NCBI RefSeq assembly: GCF_000377985.1
Contig: NZ_KB899043.1
Span: forward strand, 335,645-399,644
Reading direction: 5' to 3'
DNA length: 64,000 nucleotides
From: Sporolactobacillus vineae DSM 21990 = SL153
Lineage (GTDB): Bacteria > Bacillota > Bacilli > Bacillales > Sporolactobacillaceae
The position numbers were made by a program, and so were the translations under genes. The notes under the pieces are model-generated. The model was given only the letters and a program-made list of their open reading frames with translations. It was not told the origin of the DNA and did not search any database. Shown piece after piece: positions 54,714 to 63,710 of the stretch (position 1 is the first letter of the stretch; each line of letters begins with the position of its first letter).

Positions 54714-54887
54714 TCACCGATAGATTCTCATTCTTGCGAGATTTCCAACTGACCAGCTTACTGTTTCAGGGCGAGAAGCACTGGCGATTACATGCAGACC
54801 GGCCCAATAGGCAAGTTGCATTGCATTCAATCCGACGCCGCCTGTACCATTAATAATCAGAATGTTCTTTTCTCGCAGTTGCCAGTT
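54714..54887 (-). pseudogene. Internal fragment of a zinc-type alcohol dehydrogenase / quinone oxidoreductase
   Basis: 57 codons between two stops read KNILIINGTGGVGLNAMQLA and GLHVIASASRPETVSW, the Rossmann nucleotide-binding core of the zinc-binding alcohol dehydrogenase family. The N-terminal catalytic domain and the C-terminal part are absent, and similarity ends after PETVSW. A clear gene remnant. Confidence 0.75.
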
Positions 54888-54896
54888 CTATTGATG

Positions 54897-55526
54897 TTAT
54901 GAACGTCTTTTTGACAAAATGAGTTTTACCGGTTTGCAGACGGCAGACGCGGCAATGGCATTGATCACCGCTTCCGGGATCCCGCTGGTCAGGACGGTCA
55001 AACCAATGATATCCAGCATAGCTTTGCCGACAAGTGAGGAATATTGAGCCCCAAAGAACAGCCAGATGCCGCCCATAACGCCAAAAGTATTCGTCAGACT
55101 GCCCAGCGCAGCGCTCAATGAAAAGCAGAGTACATTTTTCCCGGGAAAAATTTTGGACAGTGCCTGATAGACCAAACCGGTCACGACCCCAATTAAGATA
55201 CGCGGCACAAAGCTGATCAGCAGGCTTCCGAAATTGCCATGAAATTTTCCAAAAGAGTAAAACGGTGAGAACACAAAAGCTGAAATCGGCATCGGAGGGA
55301 TTAACGTCCAGATGATTAAACTGAACAGCCCCGCGAATGCACCCATCGCAGCACCTGCTCCGGTTCCGAGCAGCAGGGCCGTGATGACGACAGGAATCGC
55401 GGACAAAGTGGCGACAATCGGACCAAGCGCCGGTAACGAACCAAGCGGAGTAAAGCAAAACACAATTTCAATTGCTAGTAAAATACTAAACTGGGTCAGG
55501 AAAAGCGTTCTATTTTTCTTAGTCAT
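54897..55526 (-). CDS. ECF transporter substrate-binding (S) component
   Basis: A 209-aa membrane protein with about six membrane helices. The N-terminus RTLFLTQFSILLAIEIVFCFTPLGSLPALGPI and the following segment ITALLLGTGAGAAMGAFAGLFSLI are typical of S components of energy-coupling factor transporters, which take up vitamins. The specific vitamin cannot be assigned. The EcfA/EcfT module must be encoded elsewhere. No riboswitch was recognised upstream. Confidence 0.85.
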   Translation of the reverse strand: MTKKNRTLFLTQFSILLAIEIVFCFTPLGSLPALGPIVATLSAIPVVITALLLGTGAGAAMGAFAGLFSLIIWTLIPPMPISAFVFSPFYSFGKFHGNFGSLLISFVPRILIGVVTGLVYQALSKIFPGKNVLCFSLSAALGSLTNTFGVMGGIWLFFGAQYSSLVGKAMLDIIGLTVLTSGIPEAVINAIAASAVCKPVKLILSKRRS

Positions 55527-55771
55527 AAAATGAATTCCCCCTCATTGTCTTTCCTCTGGATGCAACTTGCAATATGTGATCTTACTATAGCACAGATTGA
55601 AACCGGATCGTTTTCCAGGATCCAATGCAACAATACTCAAGTGTATTAAACCACCATTTTTTAAGATTCACAGATCGTTTCAGCCATTCAGATCAGTAGA
55701 AATCCTTCTATTCAATGTAACTTTTTATATCAAAGCATTGCTTTCATAATCTATTAATGATTAATTAAGCA
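55527..55771. other. Intergenic region upstream of the ECF S gene
   Basis: No gene seen. AT-rich; contains a TATAGT on the minus strand that could be a -10 element, but its -35 is poor. Confidence 0.3.
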
Positions 55772-55826
55772 AAAAATCAAAAACCCGGTATGGGATTATC
55801 CGCCTCATACCGGGTTTTTGATTTTT
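55772..55826. terminator. 21-bp perfect hairpin, likely bidirectional terminator
   Basis: Arms 55772-55792 and 55806-55826 are exact 21-nt reverse complements around a 13-nt loop, with T runs. It lies beyond the small membrane-protein frame and upstream of the ECF S gene, and is related to the hairpin after katA. Confidence 0.75.
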
Positions 55827-55833
55827 ACTAGTT

Positions 55834-55992
55834 CTATTGATCTTTCGAAATGATGGGTATCGCTTTGATACGCCTGAGCATGGCCCATAAAAATCCCGAA
55901 CAGACCGCAGTGAATGCTGCAAAAATAAAGATCATTAGCCAGGTGTTGGTCCCGGTCAAAATCATGGAAACAGCCATCTCTATTTTTTCCAT
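55834..55992 (-). CDS. Possible 52-aa single-pass membrane protein
   Basis: A short frame, M-E-K-I-E-M-A-V-S then a hydrophobic helix (LMIFIFAAFTAVCSGFLWAM) and a basic tail. It is followed by a strong hairpin. There is no good ribosome site, so this is tentative. It lies between the hairpin and the palindromic repeat array. Confidence 0.35.
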   Translation of the reverse strand: MEKIEMAVSMILTGTNTWLMIFIFAAFTAVCSGFLWAMLRRIKAIPIISKDQ

Positions 55993-56009
55993 ATTTTAGT
56001 ATATTGTGT

Positions 56010-56108
56010 GAAATGCGCGCATTTATTTCAATTTGCGCGCAATTTTCCGGAAATGCGCGCATATTTCCGGAAATACGCGTGATTTTCCAGAAATGCGCGC
56101 ATTTCCGA
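56010..56108. repeat. Palindromic repeat array with ATGCGCGCAT cores, about 5 copies
   Basis: Units of 20-21 bp contain AAATGCGCGCATTT-like cores separated by TTTCCGG-type spacers; one unit is degenerate (ACGCGTGAT). The core is self-complementary, so the array could form several small hairpins. It lies between the small membrane-protein frame and the SDR remnant. Confidence 0.8.
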
Positions 56109-56123
56109 GTTACAGATCAAAAT

Positions 56124-56444
56124 TCAATTGAATACAATACCGCAGTCAATTAATACAGACTGGCCGGTCATATAGTCCGAATTGCTCAATGCCATGAATG
56201 AAACAAAGTTGGCAATATCCTCCGGTTTTTCAGGACGGCCCAGCGAGATGCTCTCGATGGCTTTCTTAAATGCCTCACCTTTATTAATCCCTTCATAGTT
56301 CGTCATGACATCGTCAATGCGATCCCACATGCCTGTGCCGACAATTCCCGGGCAATAAGCATTGACTGTAATATTGTACTTGGCCAGTTCCTTTGCCGCT
56401 GCCTGAGTAAAGCCGCGCACGGCAAATTTTGTAATAATGTACAT
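56124..56444 (-). pseudogene. C-terminal remnant of an acetoin reductase / butanediol dehydrogenase-like SDR
   Basis: 106 codons that begin just after the catalytic Tyr of short-chain dehydrogenases: TKFAVRGFTQAAAKELAKYNITVNAYCPGIVGTGMW. They run to the family C-terminus DYMTGQSVLID. About 150 N-terminal residues, including the NAD-binding motif, are absent. Confidence 0.75.
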
Positions 56445-56643
56445 GCATTATAGATTGTGCATCATTAAATTTCAACCTAATACCGGGACTCTTTATTAAA
56501 GGTTGGCAGCAATAAAGCAGCGGGTTGATCTGAACATATCCTGCTGCTTTTAATCGCTGTACGATTTTCTCGAGAATACCCGAGTACTCGGTGTTCCTAC
56601 TTTCTGGGGTAATAGACTCTTAACCACGATTTAAGGACCACAA

Positions 56644-59600
56644 TCAGATATTCAAAATCTCCCTGATGTCTTTCTCCGTTAACCTGGACAACGACTGATC
56701 ACCTGGTTCTACGACTGATTCAATTAAATCTCGTTTATTTTGTTGCAGTTTATGGATTTTCTCTTCAATGGTACCTTGAGTAATCATACGAATCACCTGC
56801 ACAATGTGCCGCTGACCGATCCGATGAGCTCTTCCGACCGCCTGATCCTCTACCGCAGGATTCCACCACAGATCAAAAAGGATTACCATATCGGCTCCAG
56901 TTAAATTAAGTCCTGTATTTCCCGCCTTCAGGGAAAGAAGAAAGACGTTTTTCTCCCCTTGATTGAACTGTTCGACCATATCCACTCTGTTTTTCGCCGG
57001 TGTTTGTCCATCAAGGTAAAAAAAGCTAATCCCTTCTTTATCCAATGCCTGACGAATAATTGCCAGCATACTGGTAAACTGAGAAAAAATGAGCATCCTC
57101 CTGCCATTATCGAGTCCGTCGGAGATCAGCTCCAGCAGATGCTGCAGTTTGCCGGATTCCCCATGATAGTCTTCAACAAAAAGAGCGGGATGACAGCAAA
57201 TCTGCCGAAGACGGGTAAGCCCTGCCAGGATCTTGATCCGATTCTTCTCAAATCCTTCTTTTTTAAGAGAATCCTTTGTTTGTTCCCGGATTTTCCGAAG
57301 ATACGCCAGATAGAGTTCTTTCTGCTCTTTGGTCAGTTCAGATGTCTGGACCGTCTCGATCTTGTCCGGAAGTTCCGACAAAACATCCTTTTTGACTCGG
57401 CGAAGCAAGAAAGGCCGAATCATTTTTGCTATTTTTTCCTTATCTAATTTTTTAAAATCCGAAAGTCCGGGAAAAAATCCAGGCAAAATAGTCTGGAAGA
57501 TCGACCAGAGCTCATCAATCGAATTTTCAATTGGCGTTCCACTCAGCGCAAACCGATTCCGAGCATTAATTTTACGGATGGATCTGGCTGTCTTGGTATT
57601 AAAATTCTTAACGGCTTGCGCCTCATCAAGAATCAGCGTGCTGAATGCCTGATCCTCATAGGTACGGATATCCTGCCTGAGCGTCTGGTAAGAAGTAATC
57701 CAGATATCCGGTCCCTGTTCTTGCCGGTACATGGCTTTCCGCTCCTGCGCCGTACCGGAGGCAACAACGGCATGCAGATTCGGTGCAAACTTCGTCAGTT
57801 CATTCTTCCAGTTATAGATCAATGATGCCGGGGTTACAATCAGTACCGGTTGAATTTCAGTTGCCTTCTCTTTTTCCGATAACAGAAATGCGACACTTTG
57901 CACCGTCTTGCCCAGCCCCATCTCATCAGCAAGAATACCGCCAAGACCATACTGGCCAAGTGTTTTCATCCATTGATAACCGTAAAGCTGATAATCTCTG
58001 AGCCTGGCATGCAGCGCTTCCGGGACTTCATAGTCAATCAGATCAGGATTTTTCAATCGGTTCAGAAAACGTCGAAATGTCTTACTGAAGCCAATCGCCG
58101 TATGTTCTTCGCCAATAATCGATTCGATTTGACTGCCGCGATAAAGCGGCAGTTCCACTTGATCGTGCTGAAGTTCTGACTTTGAAAGGTTCAGCGCTTC
58201 CAGCATTTGACCGACCGATGCAAACTCTTCATCTTCCAGCGGGACAAATGCTCCGCCGGGGAGGCGATAGTATTTCTTCTTCTCAACAAGCGATCGAAGT
58301 ATTTCCTGGATATCTTTCTCCTCGATGCCGTCAATCTGAAATTTGACCTCCAGCCAATTACCGCCGGAGTCCACATCTATCGATGCAAAAGGTTTCTTTC
58401 GTTCCGGCAGCAAGAGTTCCCTGACCGAATTTGTCATGAATATGTCCGCTAAATCTTCCAATCTGGGAAGTGTTTCAAATAAGAATGCGTAAATATTTGC
58501 CTCTCCTTCAGCGCAAACCTGTTTTCTCCTCACCTTTAATTGGGCGGATTCGAGTATATCCATAATTCTTTGTTCTTTTTCCGCATCACGAATAAAAATC
58601 TGTTCGTCTGAACCCACGCTTTTCTCTTTTTCGAAGGGTTTCACGACTGTATCGCCATAATGATATTCCAGTTGAACAGTCAGCTGTTCAGCTTCACGAT
58701 CAATCCACAGTTTTGCGTGCAGCGGATAGGATGCCATTCGATCTGAGATTTCATCGGCAATCGTCAGCTGACTGATTTTTTTCAAACCGGGGGCAACATG
58801 AGAGAGAAACGGCTCGATTTGTTTTTTCCCAATCGGCAGTGAGGTGAGCTGCGAGCTCCTGACGATCGACATCAGCTCCCTGGTGAAATCCTGCTGAGCG
58901 GAAGAAAGCGGGTACAGCCCGTCATTTTTCATAAGACAGCCGTATTCATCCATATATTCCGATTCATTCAAATCAGACAGATCCACCTCATAATGACCGT
59001 CGGGACGCTGATCAAGGTGAAGGGCAAACGGAATCTCCTGTTCATGTATGACCGCTTTCATCCGTCCTGAACGGTCATCGTCAATATAGAAGGAGCAGGA
59101 TTTTAGCTTACTCACCAGGGTGGGAAACAGCATCGGCGGAATAATAAACTGGCGCTCATCAGAGCTCGCGTAACCGCCCAGATAAGCATATTGCAGATTT
59201 CGATAATTTCGTCGTTCCATTTGTTCATTGATCAGGTCAATCACGGCCCTGTCTTCCGGGGAGAATCCGTGCTCTGAAGGGCTGAATGAAAACTTGCCTG
59301 TAAATCGATATGAAGTCTGATTGGCTACTGAAGTAATAAAATTCCTGATCTTGCGAACTATGTACAGCCGCTCCGTGCCGCTTGTCATCTCCAAAGCAAA
59401 CCATGAAGAATGGCGCTTAAGTGTCCATTCAATACGCATCCGCTGTTTCCGTTCATTGTACTCATAGTCACGTTCGTTCTGCTGAAACCTGGAAAACGTA
59501 TCAATCAGCTGATCCGTCAGTACCTCTTCACGGCGCAATTGCTGAAGCTCAGCACGACGTGAAGAAATCAAAGAGGCAGAAGTTGTTCGCCTTCCTGTCG

Positions 59601-59913
59601 ATCGATTTCCCGGTATCATCCTCCCGCTTTGTTGATATTCATATAGTTTCAAGAGAACCGACGCCACATGCTTGCATGGATTTGAAAAACGATGAGCCGC
59701 CGGACAGTCGCAATGATAGAAAAATGATTGACCTTCAAATCGAACGCTAACCTTGTATTGCCCAGTTCCGTTAACTTCTGCCTGCCAGCAGCCGCTTTCC
59801 GCATCAAAACGAAGTTCTCCGACATGCCCGCTTGTATAGTATCGATGACCTCTCTGATAAATCGAAGGCGAAAAAAGACCCTTGATCTTTTTCTCCGATA
59901 GTTGAATATCCAT
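56644..59913 (-). CDS. SWIM zinc-finger SNF2-family helicase, YwqA-like
   Basis: A 1089-aa protein. The N-terminal SWIM finger reads CDCPAAHRFSNPCKH (near residues 69-83). The SNF2 ATPase has motif I DEMGLGKT, motif Ia LIVTPASLIYNW, motif II LDEAQAVKN, motif III ALSGTPIEN and the C-terminal lobe (LIFSQFTSML, LSLKAGNTGLNLTGAD, VGRAHRIGQ). It is an ATP-dependent translocase acting on nucleic acids or nucleoprotein; bacterial RapA/YwqA-type members are linked to transcription or repair. The length fits the B. subtilis YwqA type. Confidence 0.9.
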   Translation of the reverse strand: MDIQLSEKKIKGLFSPSIYQRGHRYYTSGHVGELRFDAESGCWQAEVNGTGQYKVSVRFEGQSFFYHCDCPAAHRFSNPCKHVASVLLKLYEYQQSGRMIPGNRSTGRRTTSASLISSRRAELQQLRREEVLTDQLIDTFSRFQQNERDYEYNERKQRMRIEWTLKRHSSWFALEMTSGTERLYIVRKIRNFITSVANQTSYRFTGKFSFSPSEHGFSPEDRAVIDLINEQMERRNYRNLQYAYLGGYASSDERQFIIPPMLFPTLVSKLKSCSFYIDDDRSGRMKAVIHEQEIPFALHLDQRPDGHYEVDLSDLNESEYMDEYGCLMKNDGLYPLSSAQQDFTRELMSIVRSSQLTSLPIGKKQIEPFLSHVAPGLKKISQLTIADEISDRMASYPLHAKLWIDREAEQLTVQLEYHYGDTVVKPFEKEKSVGSDEQIFIRDAEKEQRIMDILESAQLKVRRKQVCAEGEANIYAFLFETLPRLEDLADIFMTNSVRELLLPERKKPFASIDVDSGGNWLEVKFQIDGIEEKDIQEILRSLVEKKKYYRLPGGAFVPLEDEEFASVGQMLEALNLSKSELQHDQVELPLYRGSQIESIIGEEHTAIGFSKTFRRFLNRLKNPDLIDYEVPEALHARLRDYQLYGYQWMKTLGQYGLGGILADEMGLGKTVQSVAFLLSEKEKATEIQPVLIVTPASLIYNWKNELTKFAPNLHAVVASGTAQERKAMYRQEQGPDIWITSYQTLRQDIRTYEDQAFSTLILDEAQAVKNFNTKTARSIRKINARNRFALSGTPIENSIDELWSIFQTILPGFFPGLSDFKKLDKEKIAKMIRPFLLRRVKKDVLSELPDKIETVQTSELTKEQKELYLAYLRKIREQTKDSLKKEGFEKNRIKILAGLTRLRQICCHPALFVEDYHGESGKLQHLLELISDGLDNGRRMLIFSQFTSMLAIIRQALDKEGISFFYLDGQTPAKNRVDMVEQFNQGEKNVFLLSLKAGNTGLNLTGADMVILFDLWWNPAVEDQAVGRAHRIGQRHIVQVIRMITQGTIEEKIHKLQQNKRDLIESVVEPGDQSLSRLTEKDIREILNI

Positions 59914-60006
59914 CAATAATTAACACACCTGTTCATTGAGTTTGATGATAATTCTGTGGATTGAACGACATACAAAATCAACTATAACACAGAACCGGTT
60001 ATCGGC

Positions 60007-60486
60007 TCATGAAATGTCTGAATCCGAAATGAGATAGTGGTCTTTCACTGAGGGCAGCAAAGTAACTGCCTGAATCGCCATCCCTAGAAAGAGGTAGAAG
60101 ACATGAATAAACGCAATCGCCTGAAAAATGTATACTTCGATCATAATCCAGCCGATGAGGATAAAGCCAATGTAAAGGGAAACATTCCATGCCCAGTGAA
60201 TGTCTTTATAGAGACTGAATCCTCTGCCAAAGCGAGGCCTTTTCTCCGTAATCAGAAAAAAAGCAGCGATCAGTGGAAGTACGCCAAGCACAGAAAAGAG
60301 AATGAGTCCAGGAATCAAAAAGGTATGAAATGGACTGTAGCGAAGTAGTTCAATCGGTATCCGGAGCAGTGTGCCATCAGGCGACAGGATCAAAGCCCCG
60401 CCGCCGAAAATCGCACCGACCCCAAGCAGAAGCTGCAGGAAGATAAGTACAGAGCACCATCCAGTTTTATGCTTCGCTGACCGCAT
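60007..60486 (-). CDS. Hypothetical membrane protein (159 aa)
   Basis: A protein with about four hydrophobic segments, with SVLIFLQLLLGVGAIFGGGALIL near the N-terminus and LFLGMAIQAVTLLPSV near the C-terminus. Family not recognised. It lies between the SNF2 gene and fruA. Confidence 0.7.
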   Translation of the reverse strand: MRSAKHKTGWCSVLIFLQLLLGVGAIFGGGALILSPDGTLLRIPIELLRYSPFHTFLIPGLILFSVLGVLPLIAAFFLITEKRPRFGRGFSLYKDIHWAWNVSLYIGFILIGWIMIEVYIFQAIAFIHVFYLFLGMAIQAVTLLPSVKDHYLISDSDIS

Positions 60487-60536
60487 TCAGGATCAACTCC
60501 ATAAGTGTTTTTTCCTTCATGATTTATTATAATTAA

Positions 60537-62456
60537 TTACTCGTGTTTCAACCCTGACGAATTTTCCCGTTTCTTCAGGGGATTTTTCCAAAAGCCGATA
60601 ATCAGTCCGGAGATCACGGCACCGATCAGAATGGCAGCGATAAACAGAAACGGCTGATTGCTCAGGGCAACAACAAAGATGCCTCCATGCGGTGCCGGAA
60701 TGCTGACTTTCCATAATTGCGTCAAAGCGCCTGCGGTCGCCGAACCGATAATGCTTGAACAGATAATGCGCAGAGGGTCGGCAGCGGCGAATGGAATGGC
60801 GCCCTCTGTAATAAACGATAACCCAAGCACATAATTCGTAATTCCTGCCTTACGTTCTTCTTCATTGAACTTTGCTCTGAAGAAGGTTGTGGCCAAGGCG
60901 ATTGCGAGCGGCGGAACCATCCCGCCGGCCATGACTGCGGCCATCATCAGACCGCCGTTTGACGCACCGCTGGTGAAGACGCCGATCGCAAATGTGTAAG
61001 CTGCCTTGTTCACAGGACCGCCCATATCAACGGCCTGCATCCCGCCGAGAACGAGTCCGAGCAATATAGCATTCCCGGTGCCAAGATGACTCAGCGCACC
61101 GACCAGGCCTGTATTAACCCATGTGAAAATTGGATCGAGGATATAATACATGAGCCCTCCAGTAATCAGCAACCCAAATACCGGAAAGAGTAGAATTGGT
61201 TTCAAACCGTTGAGTGTCCTAGGAAGTCCGGCAAATACTTTCTTCAGCAGAATGATCACCCAGCCAGCAAGGAAGCCGGCTGCCAGGCCGCCGAGAAACC
61301 CGGCGTTCGAAGAATATGCCATAAACCCGCCGACAACACCGGGCATCAATGCAGGACGGTCGCCGATGCTTACGGCAATATATCCGGCCAGAATCGCGAT
61401 CAGGAAGTGGAACGCCCCGGTCTGGCCGCCGGCAACCGAACTCAGCATCTGAAAAATGGTGTTATTCTTTCCAAGATGCTCAAACATAAACGAAATAGCC
61501 AGAAGAATACCACCGCCGACAACGAACGGCAGCATGTGTGAAATACCGTTCATCAGGTCTTTATAGATCCTGTTCCAGATGCTGACTGTGCTTTCAGATT
61601 CGGAAAAATCCACACCGCCTTCTGCATGATACACAGGAGCCTGTCCGTGAAGCACCTTATTAATCAATTCCTCAGGCTTGCGGATACCGTCACTGACCGG
61701 CGTCTGAAGCACCTTCTTGCCATCGAACCGGGCCATTTCCACCTTTTTGTCAGCCGCAACAATAACCCCGGCCGCCCGTTTGATTTCATCGTGGGTTAGT
61801 ACGTGCTTGGCGCCTTCAGATCCGTCTGTTTCAACCCGGATGGCCACGCCCATCTCTGCAGCTTTCTTCTTCAGTGCATCTTCAGCCATGTAGGTGTGGG
61901 CAATGCCTGTCGGGCAGGCGGTAACGGCTACGACAAATTTGTCATCGTCCGAAGTCTCCTGCGCCGGATGAGCCGCTTCTTTCTTCTCAGCTTTCTCTTT
62001 TTCAGCCTGCTTATCATCAAATAATCTGGCTACTTGCTCAGGCGTCTCAGCCTGCTTAACCTCGGCAACAAAGTCCTGATCAATCAACAACCGTGACAGC
62101 GCTGCCAGCGTCTGCAAATGGACATTGGATGCGCCCTCAGGTGCGGCAATCATAAAGAACAGATAGGACGGCTTGCCGTCGAGCGCCTTGTAATCCACAC
62201 CTTTTTTGCTGCGCCCGAAGACAACTGTTGCTTCATTTACTGCTTTAGTTTTTGCATGCGGCATGGCGATTCCGTCGCCGATACCGGTGCTCGATTCCGC
62301 TTCTCTTTTCAGAATCATTTCTTTGAAGAGTTTCGGGTCGTTGATCCTTTCATTCCTCTCCAGGCTGGCGATCAGTTCATCGATCGCTTCTTCTTTAGTT
62401 GTCGCCTGCATGTCCATGACCATGGCACGCTTGATCATCAGATCGGTCATCTTCAT
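60537..62456 (-). CDS. fruA: PTS fructose transporter EIIABC
   Basis: A 639-aa fructose PTS permease. EIIA (residues ~1-150) has the active His in IAMPHAKTKAV (near 66). EIIB (~170-270) has the active Cys in VTACPTGIAHTYMAEDAL (near 181). EIIC (~295-630) follows with GGFMAYSSNAGFLGGL and GPVNKAAYTFAIG. It takes up fructose as fructose-1-phosphate. The usual 1-phosphofructokinase (fruK) and regulator (fruR) genes are not next to it. ATG 62456 has GAGGGTGA upstream. Confidence 0.92.
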   Translation of the reverse strand: MKMTDLMIKRAMVMDMQATTKEEAIDELIASLERNERINDPKLFKEMILKREAESSTGIGDGIAMPHAKTKAVNEATVVFGRSKKGVDYKALDGKPSYLFFMIAAPEGASNVHLQTLAALSRLLIDQDFVAEVKQAETPEQVARLFDDKQAEKEKAEKKEAAHPAQETSDDDKFVVAVTACPTGIAHTYMAEDALKKKAAEMGVAIRVETDGSEGAKHVLTHDEIKRAAGVIVAADKKVEMARFDGKKVLQTPVSDGIRKPEELINKVLHGQAPVYHAEGGVDFSESESTVSIWNRIYKDLMNGISHMLPFVVGGGILLAISFMFEHLGKNNTIFQMLSSVAGGQTGAFHFLIAILAGYIAVSIGDRPALMPGVVGGFMAYSSNAGFLGGLAAGFLAGWVIILLKKVFAGLPRTLNGLKPILLFPVFGLLITGGLMYYILDPIFTWVNTGLVGALSHLGTGNAILLGLVLGGMQAVDMGGPVNKAAYTFAIGVFTSGASNGGLMMAAVMAGGMVPPLAIALATTFFRAKFNEEERKAGITNYVLGLSFITEGAIPFAAADPLRIICSSIIGSATAGALTQLWKVSIPAPHGGIFVVALSNQPFLFIAAILIGAVISGLIIGFWKNPLKKRENSSGLKHE

Positions 62457-62462
62457 CTTCAC

Positions 62463-62931
62463 TCACCCTCATGTCATTATCGAATCGCCTGAACCCTTAC
62501 AGCCCATTCGTTTGTCTTTGATATTTTTTGTGAAACATTTCCCTTATTGGAACAGTCGTCAACTGGTCCTGTCATTCATTCGTGCGATACGCAATACATT
62601 GTATTTAGTCCAGATCTCCATTTCACAAGGTACATTCTTATGATGTAACCGTTAACATTTCATACTATAAAAAATTGAAACCCTTCACGATACACAAAAC
62701 GATGGTTGACTGCAGAGCTAACCTCCTCACCGTTTAAATGTAAATAATTTTAATTTATATCTATTACATGTAATTTATTTTAATTTTACCACTTGAGTCT
62801 GTTTTGTCAATGAAATCTCTGGCTCAAAAATTATCTGAAAAAGATCCGTTCATATCAAAAAAATCATTTAAAGGGATCACAATATTGTTGGATATACGAT
62901 TTGTTAGTATAAAGCCAAAAGACAACAAAAA
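62463..62931. other. AT-rich intergenic region upstream of fruA
   Basis: No gene seen. The part around 62730-62800 is very AT-rich with repeated TTTTAATTT segments. It should carry the fruA promoter; no FruR or cre site was recognised. Confidence 0.35.
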
Positions 62932-62964
62932 AGCCAGCACTCTGATTTACTCAAAGCACTGACT
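62932..62964 (-). terminator. Terminator of the tRNA cluster
   Basis: A 14-bp stem with G-U pairs, arms 62932-62945 and 62951-62964, loop of 5 nt, followed on the minus strand by TTTTTTGTTGT. Confidence 0.75.
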
Positions 62965-63001
62965 GTCCTCGGTTTAATGGGCCCTTTAATCCAATAAATG
63001 A

Positions 63002-63083
63002 TACCGGCGGTGGGGGTCGAACCCACACTCCTTGCGGAACACGATTTTGAGTCGTGCGCGTCTGCCTATTCCGCCACGCCGGC
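63002..63083 (-). tRNA. tRNA-Leu (anticodon CAA)
   Basis: The anticodon loop CTCAAAA gives CAA. A long variable arm is present and the acceptor stem GCCGGCG pairs with CGCCGGT (one G-U). CCA is not encoded. Last of the cluster. Confidence 0.95.
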
Positions 63084-63108
63084 ATAAATAAAAATAAACA
63101 TAAAAAAA

Positions 63109-63182
63109 TGGAGGCGACACCCGGAATCGAACCGGGGATAAGGGTTTTGCAGACCCGTGCCTTACCGCTTGGCTATGCCGCC
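63109..63182 (-). tRNA. tRNA-Cys (anticodon GCA)
   Basis: Loop CTGCAAA gives GCA. The acceptor GGCGGCA pairs with TGTCGCC; CCA is encoded. The base pair 27-43 is C-U, a mismatch at the top of the anticodon stem. Confidence 0.95.
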
Positions 63183-63190
63183 ACATATAA

Positions 63191-63265
63191 TGGAGCGGAA
63201 GACGGGATTCGAACCCGCGACCCCCACCATGGCAAGGTGATGTTCTACCACTGAACTACTTCCGC
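63191..63265 (-). tRNA. tRNA-Gly (anticodon GCC)
   Basis: Loop TTGCCAT gives GCC. Acceptor GCGGAAG pairs with CTTCCGC. CCA is encoded. Confidence 0.95.
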
Positions 63266-63272
63266 ATTTTTA

Positions 63273-63344
63273 CTGGCCCAGCTGGATTCGAACCAGCGCA
63301 TGACGGCACCAAAAACCGTTGCCTTACCGCTTGGCTATGGGCCA
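63273..63344 (-). tRNA. tRNA-Gln (anticodon TTG)
   Basis: Loop TTTTGGT gives TTG. Acceptor TGGCCCA pairs with TGGGCCA. CCA is not encoded. Confidence 0.93.
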
Positions 63345-63354
63345 AAAAACCAAG

Positions 63355-63429
63355 GGCGGTTAGTGGGGTTCGAACCCACGCGTGCCGGAACCACAATCCG
63401 GTGTGTTAAACCGCTTCACCATAACCGCC
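63355..63429 (-). tRNA. tRNA-His (anticodon GTG)
   Basis: Loop ATTGTGG gives GTG. The acceptor has an eight-pair GGCGGTTA/TAACCGCC stem, consistent with the extra G-1 of tRNA-His. CCA is not encoded. Confidence 0.93.
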
Positions 63430-63440
63430 ATCGTAATAAG

Positions 63441-63511
63441 CAGGGGTAGTAGGAATTGAACCCACACTGGAGGTTTTGGAGACCTCAGTTCTACCTTTAA
63501 ACTATACCCCT
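63441..63511 (-). tRNA. tRNA-Trp (anticodon CCA)
   Basis: Loop CTCCAAA gives CCA. Acceptor AGGGGTA pairs with TACCCCT. The CCA tail is not encoded. Confidence 0.95.
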
Positions 63512-63521
63512 ATAATATAAA

Positions 63522-63603
63522 TGGAGGGAGAAGGTTTCGAACCTTCGAACCCTAAGGGAGCGGATTTACAGTCCGCCGCGTTTAGCCTCTTCGCTATCCC
63601 TCC
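63522..63603 (-). tRNA. tRNA-Tyr (anticodon GTA)
   Basis: Loop CTGTAAA gives GTA. A long variable arm is present, as expected for bacterial tRNA-Tyr. Acceptor GGAGGGA pairs with TCCCTCC. CCA is not encoded. Confidence 0.95.
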
Positions 63604-63625
63604 AGATTGTAAATAAACATAAAAA

Positions 63626-63701
<76 letters not shown>

Positions 63702-63710
63702 ACATCATAA

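Noticed and set aside
55805..56062. 85-codon minus-strand frame
   Set aside because: It runs through the repeat array and hairpin and has no protein-like composition; the overlapping 52-aa hydrophobic frame is more plausible.
63054..63254. Open frames across the tRNA genes
   Set aside because: The sequence folds into tRNA-Leu, tRNA-Cys and tRNA-Gly; the frames are artefacts.
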